Positions 9,540 through 19,436 of a stretch of 64,000 nt of DNA are shown piece after piece (the first letter of the stretch is position 1; each line of letters opens with the position of its first letter). This stretch comes from Clarkia xantiana subsp. parviflora (Eukaryota; Streptophyta; Magnoliopsida; Myrtales; Onagraceae): NCBI GenBank assembly GCA_036873135.1, contig JAPTYO010000012.1, positions 8,068,090 to 8,132,089 of the forward strand, written 5' to 3'. Made by a program: the position numbers and the translations under genes. The notes beneath the pieces were generated by a model. That model was not told the origin of the DNA, made no database searches, and was given only the letters and a program-made list of their open reading frames with translations.

Positions 9540-12500
9540 ATGGCGACACCGACGCGCCATGAAGTTGAAATGTTCATGAGCATCACCGGCGCATCCGAAC
9601 AGCAAGCAGTACGCAAGCTGGAGGTGCATTTTCTTTCCGGTATCCATATTAGGCTGATCGATTTCGCTTCTTCGTATGGAGTTGCTGCTCACTTTACCTG
9701 TCATCTTTTTCATGTTTCGGAGATCAATTTTGGTTGTTCATGCAGTCTAATGGTTGAATGTGGACCTGTGCGAAATCTCGACCACCTTTTTACCTCTCCG
9801 ATCTCTAGGCTAGCATGTGTTCACTTCATATTTCCATTATTATCTCTAAAATCAGTTCAAATGCTGCGTTGTTTTTTGCTTCTACTCATGATAGAAGGTC
9901 TGTATATATGGTGGTGGAATTTATTGGAACTTGATTCACAATATTCCGATTTGTAGATGTGTTATTATGCTAATACGGAAACTGTTAAAAACTTCTCTGG
10001 TATCTCTCTTTTCCTAATAGAGCAGAAGTATACAAAATTAGTTACTCAAATCAGTTATAGTTCTATATATTTAGGAGATGCGATTCTTCTCTGTGCTGCA
10101 TATGAACTGCACCTTGTTATCTTTATATTTCTCATGAGGAAAAAAAAACTTCATCTCGATTGTCCAAACTGTCCTCAAAGATCCCAAAAGATTTAGTTAC
10201 TATTGTCAAAAATTCGTCGACTGAATCTCCCGCATATGTTTTTGGTTGTTAGGAATATGGAGGAAATCTCAGCTTAGCTGTTGATGCACATTTCTCTGAG
10301 GGAATAGAACAAAGCCAAAGGTAGTATTGGTGTCATCGCTTTGCCTCTCCTCTCTTCACAGGTTTAGTTCCTCTGATATGTTATGTTCGTTCACTGACAT
10401 TACTTTCGTTATTCATTCATTTTCCATGTCAGGGAAAACGCCTCATCTGCTGTATATCCTGATAATACATCTGCTGTCAGAGAAAGTTATACTCCTCCTG
10501 TTCAACAGCGTGGGATTCTACCATTCCTCTCTGCTGTTAGAAGATTCCAGCCATCATTTCTTCTTGATCCTGTCTATAGGAGGAACCTCCTGAACCAGAT
10601 TGGTGGTTCTGCTTTGACCAATAACTTACAAGTTGCTCCTAATGCAAGTCATACTGGAGGAACGCCTCTACCATTCAATGGTGGCAGTCAACCAGGATTA
10701 AGGCCTCCTTTATATGCTCATAGTGAAGCTGAGACGTATAGTCCAAACTCTTATGCTACTTCTGCCGAAGAACAAATGGTTCAAGCTGCCATTGAGGCTT
10801 CAATTCACGAGGTAGCTTGCAAACAGCTAATTCAGGAATCTATGTTCATGGAGCTTCACATTGAATTGTTATGTTTTCTCTCTTGACCATTTTGAGCCTC
10901 TATGTGCATTGAGACGTCATTATGAATTTAATGCAGGTGCCTTCTGGTCACGGACTTCTCCACCGAGATAATGATAGAGAAGATGATGAGTTAAATCATG
11001 CAATTGCACTGTCGTTGGTGGTAATTGAATTTCAGCACTTATACTAATTTTTCTTGCAAGATTAATGGAGTCTCTAATTACATTTGCTTACCCAGATAGC
11101 AGAGCAAGAGAAGGCCAAACATGAGCTTCAAATGAAAAACAAAGACCAAGAATTGGGAAGTTGTGCTTCAGGTGGGAGGACAGGGAACATGAATGTTAAG
11201 GTAAGAGTTTATGAATCTTATGGAGAAAAGTAAGTATGAACAAAACGAAGATGCTATAATTAAATTCTGCAGACATCTTGGAAATATGGAAGGGCACAGC
11301 GCACACTCACAGTCCATCAGTGACACCTCTAATAGTTCACTAGAACAGTATAAATGAATCTACTGCTGTAGCCTGTAGGGATCATTAGAAAAATATAAAA
11401 TATTCATATGCAACCATACCTTTGGTTGAATTATCGATGTCACGTGTGAAGAGAATGAGGAGCAAAGAAAGAGGTATACTGAAGTTTGGTGTATAGTTTT
11501 TTATTGCAGCTATTTTTTGTCCTGTATGATTCATTGCATTCGCAGTCCCATCTTAAAGAGAGATGAAAGTGTTTTTTTCTGACAAAGATCCTCTTATTTG
11601 AGACAGGGAAGCTCATCACATGCAGATGGAGCTAACTATTCAGAGGAACAAGCAGCCGAAAGATCCAGTCAAAATAACTACAGTGAACAGCATGGCTTTC
11701 GTGGCTCTGAATCTCAGGTAATGCATCTTCGTGGTATATTTTTAAATCTCACGAGGTCATGCATCTCAGTAGTCAGTACCATAGGTAGCTTTCTATTGGA
11801 GAGCTACATTGTTTAGCTGAACGTTGTGGCCTTATTTCTATTGCCAAGGCTGTTGATCACAAATCAGGATTAGAGTCTTGACCAGTTATCGTCTGCTCCA
11901 TTTAATTATCATCTGAATCTGCCCAACAGTCTAGGACTACGTTTATTTATTTTCCGCTGGAAATTGTACAAGCCGTGATCACTTTAGGTGAATAATGTTA
12001 TTAAGTTGCCTCCATTTCGTCTCCGATGATAGGAATCTCAAAGAACGTCTCCAGGCAAGAAAGCGGTGCTGCCAGAAGAACCTCCTTTGGATGGTGACGA
12101 TACGATCGACCTTGTCGTGAGGATGCCAGATGGTAGCCGCCATGGACGGCGCTTTCTCAAGTCTGGCAAACTTCAGGTAAAAACTACTAGAATGTTCCAA
12201 ATAGTGAAAGTTTCCTTGCAGAAACAACTGACCATCTATATTTATTTGCAGTCTCTGTTTGACTTCATAGATCTTGGTGGATGGGCAGAACCTGGAACTT
12301 ACAGATTGGTGAGTGTTGAGTTATCTTCTAAATCAAGCCTGTTTGTTTAAATACTAATAATATATCACATGTATGGTCATAAAATACTGGCTGCTGGCTG
12401 AAATGACTGTTTCTTTTTGCTGCTCTTAGATTTGTTGATTCCATTTTCTTGCTGAACAGGTTATTCCATATCCTCGTCGAGCATTAGAACTTGCAAGTGG

Positions 12501-12567
12501 GTCCCAGAGTTTAAGTGAGCTTGGCCTAAACAGCAAGCAAGAAGCTCTCTACCTGGAGCTCATCTGA
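9540..12567 (+). CDS. Plant UBX domain-containing protein (PUX8/PUX9-like CDC48 adaptor)
   Basis: Nine exons inferred from GT-AG borders and frame: 9540-9623, 10253-10320, 10433-10811, 10937-11020, 11096-11200, 11607-11717, 12033-12176, 12252-12308, 12460-12567. They total 1140 bases, exactly 380 codons with stop (379 residues). The N terminus ([20 protein letters not shown]) is a UBA-like fold as in Arabidopsis PUX8/PUX9. Two ubiquitin-interacting motifs are visible ([11 protein letters not shown], then [11 protein letters not shown]). The last three exons form the UBX domain (about residues 290-360, with [10 protein letters not shown] and [11 protein letters not shown]). UBX domains bind the N domain of the AAA ATPase CDC48. 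UIM-bearing PUX proteins are also known to bind ATG8 in autophagy. The usual FPR turn is YPR here. The exon 4 donor has a second GT three bases earlier, so one codon is uncertain. The gene converges on the methyltransferase gene. Confidence 0.88.
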
Positions 12568-13018
12568 GATTTCCAGCTACTACGTTTACCCTACCAAGCA
12601 TATACTAAAGATGAGTGATGGCCATGTAACTGCAGGGAAATTCACTCTGACAAATGTCTTTGAGTAAGTATCTTAAAACAGTTTTAGACTAAGAAAACCG
12701 TACAGTTTAGCTGAATCTGTTGAATCAATAGGTGTATCAATCAATGAAGATCAGAACTTGGTTTTACTGGCCAATAGTATATCAAATGAGAAGTTGAAAT
12801 TTTATTAGACTTGCTTCTCTCTTAGTTGTGGACTTTTGTCTATCCTTATGTGTAGCCCAATTTGGATTTTATTTGGTTGTCTCTTTAAAAATTCTTCAGT
12901 AAGTCCACATCAATACCCCGAAATGAGGGCGGGGAAAGAATTACAAGTCTCATAAGAATAGAGGAAAAAATTTAATCAACAAAAAATCTAAAGCAAGAAA
13001 ACAAAGTAGTCCTATGAG
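12568..13018. other. Convergent 3' intergenic spacer
   Basis: A 451-base spacer between two stop codons facing each other. It must hold both 3' UTRs and polyadenylation signals. No further ORF, repeat or RNA gene was recognised. Confidence 0.5.
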
Positions 13019-15408
13019 TTAGTTCTCTTGGGTGCCATCATGGCTCTCTTGCGGCGCTGGTGCTGTCCAATACAGCTTATATGCCAGAAGGATCTTCTCT
13101 CTTTCATGGGGTCCCTTTTCGTGGTCTATAATTCTGCTCTCATATTGCATTGCATCCATCAGGCTCTTTACCTTAACCAACATATCTACATCATCCCGCA
13201 ATATTATACTTCCTTGGGGCCTCAGAATTCTGTCCATTTCCAGCAAAATGTGTTCCATCTTACACCTGATAAGAAGGAATCCAAATTGCTCATCTCAGTA
13301 AAAGTTGAATATTTATTCAATGTATGGTTAATGGAGATTTGATGGAGAAAAATGTACCTGTCTCTGTATAGAGTAAATACAGAAGCGGCATGGATGAAGT
13401 CATACGTTCTTGGGTAAGTCGACATAGCCTCACACCTGCATAGTTTCCATGAGTAAACATAAAAAATTACTGTATTTCTGTTTGTTTCATTTCTTCATTA
13501 TAGTAGGAAGACAATGAAGATTTGCACTGCAGTACCAGTTTTGGTAGGTCCCGATGAGTCCACGCTCAAAAATGACGCCAAGACTATCAACCTCAGCTTC
13601 AACAGGGACAACATTCATGACCCAAACTGGGTCTTCCACCAAAGCAGCTGCAAAGCCTCCCAATTGAGCATTCATGTCCAGTAAGTTCCTATACCTACCC
13701 TTCTCCGCAAGTTGGTGATCCACATTCTTGTAGTAAGCAACTCTCTTCCTCCACAGCTCTGCATCTTCTCTAAATATCTCTGCTGTTATTCCGTCCAAAC
13801 CTCCATTGCTGATCCTTGGAGGCATGGTGTTTAACCTCTCGGGCCACTTTGCAAGCTCCCCTCCCGATACTTGCCCAATGTCTGACACTTCTGGGAGCTG
13901 TGTTAGGCAGGTCTCCATTGGTGTGTACCACGCCTTGTCGGGGTTCTGTACAACAGGGCAGAAAGGTGGGAAGTTTAAGAGTTTGCGGGTAGCCTTGCAG
14001 TGGGCATGGTTGGTAGGTTTTTGCCATATAGCAATATCACCTCTCTGTCTGAGCTTCTTCCAGCAGAGGGTTTTTGCGACTGTTTCGATCTTTGATTGTT
14101 CTGCATTCAGGTCCTCTCTTGTCCTCTCCCACCCTTTCCAGTGGTTCTCCCAGTTTATTGGGGGTCCTGATAGGATCCAGTACCCTCCCGGCCGTAGGAC
14201 TCTGTCGACCTCCATTAGGTACGCTCCATCTACTCATTCATTATTATGAAAGTAAAGTAAAGTATTAGGATTATGAATCTGTTTCAGCAACTAGTATTAT
14301 TAGTCGGGTGAGGGAGGGAGAATGAATTACCGTATTGACCCCAAGGGATTAGGCATCTCGAGCAGTGAGCCATGTCAAAGGCTCTAGACGGGTATGGGAG
14401 CCTGTTCGAGGCAAGCACCCCGATCAAAGCGGGGACTCCTCTTTCAAGTGCGAACTGGACTTGAGCTTCGTGAGTGTCTCTTGGTGCAAACGAGATAGTT
14501 TGGATGTTCCTGGACAGAAGGTAAGCTCCCCAACTAGCCACCTACATTTTCAATTGCAAATGCCTCCTATTTAATTAATATATTGGTAAATTTCATTATC
14601 TTTGTCATTTTTATACTACTGTATTAATTAGCTTATGCAGACTTTATAGCATTTTCATTTAGTGAACAACTTTAACTTGTGTGTGTATTACCTAGTATTA
14701 CTGACTCTATATATATAGATATATGAGTGTGTTAGAACGTACCCCACATCCTGTATCGATGGCGGTCCGAATAGAACCGTCATCAAGGTTGATCATCTTG
14801 CCGATATCGTCAATATAAGCATCGGCTCCACGAGGGAACATGGTCCCACCACCCGGGAACAAGAACTTGTCTCCCTCAACCCGAACCCAATTCTGGTTCT
14901 TCTTCTCCACAACCAACTCCTTATGTGGCACATTGGCAAACCAAGCTGTTCCACGGCTCTCCGGCCACCTAAACGGTACTTTATACCCGTGTGGGGCCGG
15001 GATCCGACAAGTCAGCTTCTCGTTCTCCTCCGGACAATGCCTCTCCCTATATATCAACCTGTCCCGGTTGAATTTGAGCGATCGCTTCCTGTCCTGACAA
15101 GGGGTGTACTCACTGAGCTTGGCATGACAAGGCGGGAACTGAGCCACGCGGGCCACCTCAGTGGGGATAAGATCCTCGGCGGTATGGTGGGGCTCAAAGT
15201 CGATCACGGTGGTGGTGTTGACCTGGCAGTTGTTGCTGGGGAAGGAGAGGGAGGAAGCGGCAGTGGTGGTGGAGTTGTGCCATATGCCGATGTAGTAGAA
15301 GGTGGCGCAGAGGAAGGAGATGGTGGTGATGTAGTAGAAGTTGGCCCTCTTGGTTCGAAACGGAAGGTAGCTCGCCGGAGCAGGACAGTTGTTATTTCCC
15401 CTCGCCAT
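13019..15408 (-). CDS. Probable S-adenosylmethionine-dependent methyltransferase, DUF248 (PMT15-18-like)
   Basis: Five exons on the minus strand: 15408-14743, 14541-14331, 14229-13536, 13435-13358, 13265-13019. They sum to 1896 bases, 632 codons with stop, and all joins keep frame with GT-AG borders. The 631-residue length fits the plant PMT family. After a short cytosolic N terminus, residues about 20-43 form one membrane anchor, giving a type II Golgi topology. The SAM-binding motif [15 protein letters not shown] is split by intron 1. Other family landmarks are [71 protein letters not shown] and VMNVVP. Family members are implicated in homogalacturonan methylation and cell adhesion. The wording best matches the PMT15-PMT18 clade; the exact orthologue is not settled. 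Confidence 0.92.
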
Positions 15409-15965
15409 AGGTTATGATTTTACAATTGGATGGAAATTGATTGATAGATAGATATATAGATAGAAAATGATATTGTATTCGTGCTACTTCATGGCCCTCG
15501 ACGCAAATAATTCAGAGATATATATATAGCAGCAACGTGCATACAGCAAACTTGTAATACGGCGTGTGTAGAGAGTATAAAGAAAACGTAAGGGTTGACG
15601 GATGGGAATATATAAATAAAAGATAAATAAACGAGGGATAAGAGGATGAGACGCCTGAAAATCACGCGCCGCCACTGTTTATGGTTGTTCCGACGAGCAG
15701 AGACCAGAGAGGAAAGGATTGTAGAAAAAGAAGGGGTGGTGTAAGAAAGAAGAAGAATACAAGTATATGAATTGAAGAGACAGACAGTGGCACAAGGTTT
15801 GGTTTGGTTTGGTTAGGTTGTGCCGGATTCTTTGCGTCTTCTTTTTCTCCATATCCATATTTTCCTTCCTTTTTTCCTCTATTTTTTAAGGCAACTTTTC
15901 TTTTTATCATCGACTTTAATTGCAGGGTAATTAATGAAAATATTCAGCTGATTAATAAAATATTA
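15409..15965. other. Promoter region of the methyltransferase gene
   Basis: Upstream of the ATG at 15408 lie several TATATA and GATAGATA runs (about 15440-15530), which could serve as TATA elements. A GGTTTGGTTTGGTTAGG microsatellite is at about 15797-15817. No gene is seen. Confidence 0.4.
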
Positions 15966-16135
15966 CCAGTCGTGGTAGGTTTAGTGGTTAAAATTGTTTA
16001 CTCTAATTTGATGATTTGACTCTGTGTGTTCGAAACCTCGTGAAATATCATCTCGCGATAATCTAATTTTAATATATCAAATTAAGGCTGATCGGATAAA
16101 AACTACTCAAATTGCGAGTGTAAAAATCTAAATAT
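15966..16135 (+). mobile_element. tRNA-derived SINE-like sequence
   Basis: An A-box-like string (GGTTTAGTGGTTAAAATT, about 15978-15995) is followed about 40 bases later by an exact B-box match (GTTCGAAACC, 16029-16038), then a non-tRNA body. This is the layout of plant pol III SINEs. No clear tail or target duplication was found, so the ends are approximate. A decayed tRNA pseudogene is the alternative. Confidence 0.45.
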
Positions 16136-17720
16136 TACTTAGCGGAATAAGCTTATAATCGCAATAGCTCGTTCATTTTCTTGAAAACAAATTACATAAA
16201 CATATGCCATAATTACTCCAAGGAACACAAATTGAATGCAGAATGCTAATCGAGGAATTATGACAATATCGGATAGAACTAGTTGATTATTAAATCCATT
16301 TAATTTAGGGACATATGTATGTATGGTAATAAGGTTATGATAATATGAAGAGCTTTCCTTTTATGATATTATTATTATTATTATATTATGATTATGATTA
16401 TGATAAAAGGTTATGGGAATAAGGTGGTGACATGTATGTAGGGCCGGCTAATTTGGGTCGTTTTCTTTCACGAAAAGAAATCAACAACTATGTGTAGTAA
16501 TTTATACTACACATAGCAAAAATGGATCATGTAATGGTCCAGGAGATTTAAGAAAGAAGATTTCATAGGGATACAGATATTCCAATCTTTATTCTCCCGA
16601 TCGTGCATTATCGTTAAAATGTTGATTCGACCTTAGATTTATTTTTTCCTTCTAAGGTTTACAAATTCCAATTGAATTTTAAAAAAAGACTACAACATTC
16701 AAGACATATTGTCAAGATCTTAATAGTATGACACAATTTGAGACAAAAAGAATGAGACAAGAAATCTGTATCAATTTCAAAGTGCAAAGGATACATAATT
16801 TTCCAATTTATATTTTAGTCGGTAAAAATGGACAAAATAAAAAATGGATCTTTCTATCATTTTCCAAGAGCACCATACTTTTGGTACTTTTTTTTTTGTA
16901 TTTTTCTATTGCATTAAAGGTGAACCCTAAATGAAAATTGATATTATTAATAGTATGATGCAAATATTAGGGTTTCGGGAAACCCAAATTGGATCTTTCT
17001 ATCATGCTTCAAGAGCACCATACTTTTGATACTTTTCTTTTTTGTATTTTTCTATTGCCCTAAAGGTGAACCCCTAGAGGGAAATTGATATTATTAATAG
17101 TATGATGCGTGTGGTTAAAAATTTCATATTTTTTTTCATACTTTTAAAGTTTTACATATGTTATAATTAAGTCCACCCTAATAATAAAAAAACAAAAAAT
17201 ATGGTTCTTGGAGCATATTAAAAAAATTCCATTCCAAAACTAAAGTAGGAGAGGCACAAGTATAATACTACTATTGTATCAGAATCTTATTGGGTAAAAA
17301 TGCACAATTTGCTGAAGTTAAATGACATTCTGCAACTTTACATGTTTTGAAATTGAATTAGTCAACACGCTAGATTTATGTTTTAATAACATGGCGGTTA
17401 GTCATAGATATAATATTTAATATATAATTAAACTATGTGATATGGAAAACGCCAAACGGAGTGGTTGTTTGCTTGGTGCAAAAACATTATTGGGTTTGAC
17501 TTGGATTTTGCAATCATTTAGGTCTTGTAAATTATTAGTTTTTATTTAAATATGGCCTGCCTTTGTCATGATCCATACACGTCCATGCATAACCAACTTG
17601 CTTCCTTTTAAGTTTTATAAAATTATATGAAATGAAATGGAGAGCTCATATATAGTTGAAAAAAATTTATTTTTATACACATAGTCATGATTTAGAGACT
17701 TGATAGTAGTACTTTGATAA
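16136..17720. other. AT-rich intergenic spacer
   Basis: No credible gene. It holds a perfect 12-bp stem with 5-base loop at 16488-16516 (CTATGTGTAGTA...TACTACACATAG) and a two-copy direct duplication at 16846-17110, described separately. Confidence 0.5.
16846..17110. repeat. Two-copy 145-bp tandem duplication
   Basis: GGATCTTTCTATCAT starts at 16846 and again at 16991. Both copies continue through CAAGAGCACCATACTTTT, TTTTTCTATTG and AATTGATATTATTAATAG, with a few substitutions. A local duplication in non-coding DNA. Confidence 0.85.
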
Positions 17721-18451
17721 TGTTGGGTTACGTTTCAAGATAATATAAAGTCGGCACGTTACTAGTTGGGACGCTTAAAGTCGAGACTCCAAAATATAAG
17801 TCGACGGCTATTCACATCCGGAATGAAGAAACGAAGACAAATAATCGACACTCACTTTTAAGTTGACAACCAAGACGACATTTGAAGAATGGTGACGCCA
17901 CTCGATAAAGACTCCCCCTCTTAAGGCATGAGTCGAGTCGGCAGTCAAACCACATTCAAGAAAACCATTCCTCTTAAGGAATTGGTCCAGGTGGCGACCT
18001 ACTTGCCACCGCCTCTCTGAAGAAACATTCACTCAAAGGAATTGTGAGGTGGCGACGTGCTTGCCACCGTCTCTCTGAAGAAACATTCCCTCTTAAGGAA
18101 TGGTGAGGTGGCAACCTGCTTGTCACCTGCTTTTGCCAACTCTGGAGAGAAACACTTCTCTAAGGGTAACCGCCATACAAAGTCGGTAAACCTTCCCTAT
18201 AAATACCCTTGAGTATTTTCATTATTCACACATATATTTTTCAGTATTACTCTCATATTTTACTATTGACTTAAGCTTCAGAGTGGAATCAGAGGCAAAT
18301 CCCCACCCTCTTTTTAGGTTAACGCTGCTAAACACTCCACAAAGGAAACTAAGAACCCCGTGAGGTCGAGATAGATACCTAAGAGAGCAAACAAGGCAAC
18401 ATCATGAAATCCATTCCCGAAAGTTAGGGCCACAAAAACTTGATCCCAACA
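17721..18451 (+). repeat. A1: LTR of an old Tat-like element
   Basis: Starts TGTTGGGTTACG and ends GATCCCAACA, giving a 7-bp terminal inverted repeat (TGTTGGG/CCCAACA). It is followed by a primer-site-like TTTGGCGCCGTATGCGGG. A TATAAATA box lies at 18198-18205. An internal array of about three 60-bp units (AAGGAAT...GGTGGCGACCT...TTGCCACC) lies at about 17955-18130. It is a diverged relative of the A2 LTR at 42816-43593. Confidence 0.8.
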
Positions 18452-18547
18452 TTTGGCGCCGTATGCGGGAAGGCGATGAAAAAGTCATGGCCCTGTTGAA
18501 GAATAAGCCTGTTGGATATGATTCGAGGTAACCTTATAAGGGTCGAC
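18452..18547 (+). mobile_element. A1 internal remnant with primer-binding site, interrupted by element B
   Basis: A tRNA-primer-like TGGCGCCGTATGCGGG begins at 18454, two bases after the LTR. Only about 96 bases of internal sequence follow before element B. The interrupted sequence resumes at 42802 for 14 bases before the A2 LTR. The last five bases (TCGAC, 18543-18547) are the left copy of B's target duplication. Confidence 0.7.
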
Positions 18548-18658
18548 TGATGGATAAATGTCCAATTCGGGTTCGTGTTTACGTTTCGGGCCTCGTAAAC
18601 GTGTCGAAAATTACATCTCGGTTTAAAAACATCTCCCACGGTATCAAAACGGTCCGGA

Positions 18659-18820
18659 AGCGCCTTTACGCGCGTCCGGACCTCCGGGTTGCATAAAGCA
18701 ACCCGGACATCCGGGTTGCATAAAGCAACCCGGACATCCGGGTTGCATAAAGCAACCCGGACATCCGGGTTGCTCGCAATCCGGACCTCGCCGAATTGAC
18801 CAAATTCGACGAGGTCCGGA
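18659..18820. repeat. Palindromic 27-bp array present only in the 5' LTR of B
   Basis: About 3.4 copies of a 27-base unit made of two hairpins: AACCCGGACATCCGGGTT and TTGCATAAAGCAA. The segment is bordered by direct GTCCGGA repeats. The 3' LTR has a single GTCCGGA at the matching place, which is what deletion between the short repeats would leave. Confidence 0.85.
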
Positions 18821-18973
18821 TTACCTTACGGGTATCGCGCGACCACCGTATCCGCGATTACCGTTGCGTGTAGAGAAGTCAAGTTCGCACATTACCAATA
18901 TGGATGACGGTTACCGCATGATCTTGAACCGTCATCAAACCGCTCTAAAACCGGGTCCGGTCCCAAGAAAGCC

Positions 18974-18981
18974 TATAAATA
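18974..18981 (+). promoter_or_regulatory. TATA box of the B LTR
   Basis: TATAAATA in GCCTATAAATAGG, conserved in the 3' LTR at 42382-42389 and, with changes, in the LTRs of C (44858-44865) and D. Confidence 0.75.
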
Positions 18982-19102
18982 GGAAGTCTTGGCCACCCAT
19001 TTTCACACATTCTCTCATTTGCCCAACTTTGGTATTTTGAGCTCTGACTTCTCTCTAGAAATTCTCTCTCTCTAGAAATTACCTTTTTGCCACTATAGTG
19101 AC

Positions 19103-19153
19103 TTAAGCATCGGAGAGGGCTCCGCTAGCACTACCCCCCCTCTCCGTGCTAGC
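19103..19153 (+). promoter_or_regulatory. Conserved leader motif with possible pseudoknot (B)
   Basis: TTAAGCATCGGAGAGGG is followed by two interleaved complementary pairs: CGGAGAGGG (19111-19119) with CCCTCTCCG (19138-19146), and GCTAGCAC (19124-19131) with GTGCTAGC (19146-19153). The order a-b-a'-b' is that of an H-type pseudoknot. It lies downstream of the TATA box, so it should be in the RNA leader. The same layout with different bases occurs in C and D. Confidence 0.5.
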
Positions 19154-19387
19154 ATTGGTCCTTAGTGCAGGATCCGAAGTTTGGGACACAACCGTACCGA
19201 GTCACATCCGTACCGAGTCACATCCGTACCGAGTCATATCCGTACCGAGTCACAGCCAGTCCGAGACACAATCCTCACACGGGAGCAAGTCCGAAAACTC
19301 GTCAGTGGCCCAACCTCCGACGGAAGGGTTACAACCCGCACAACCACAGACGCATCCTCACGACCTTGTTCAATCCGGACGCAACAT

Positions 19388-19403
19388 TGGCGCCGTCTAC
19401 GTG
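19388..19403 (+). other. Primer-binding site of element B
   Basis: TGGCGCCGTCTACGTG begins one base after the 5' LTR. The TGGCGCC start is the complement of a tRNA 3' end (CCA plus discriminator). The tRNA species was not assigned. Confidence 0.65.
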
Positions 19404-19436
19404 ATTCGAACAACAAGCTACCATACCACAGAAGTC

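Larger units (their letters stand above)
18548..19386 (+). repeat. 5' LTR of element B
   Basis: TGATGGATAAATG to GACGCAACA, 839 bases. TATAAATA is at 18974-18981. It has a 162-base segment (18659-18820) missing from the 3' LTR. The conserved leader motif lies at 19103-19119. Confidence 0.92.

Noticed and set aside
11271..11330. Possible extra exon in the UBX gene after a TGCAG
   Set aside because: Including it breaks the frame and soon meets stops. The nine-exon model already closes exactly.
18659..18820. CRISPR-like array
   Set aside because: Units are directly adjacent with no unique spacers, in a eukaryotic LTR. The same reasoning excludes the arrays at 36171, 40070 and 48741.
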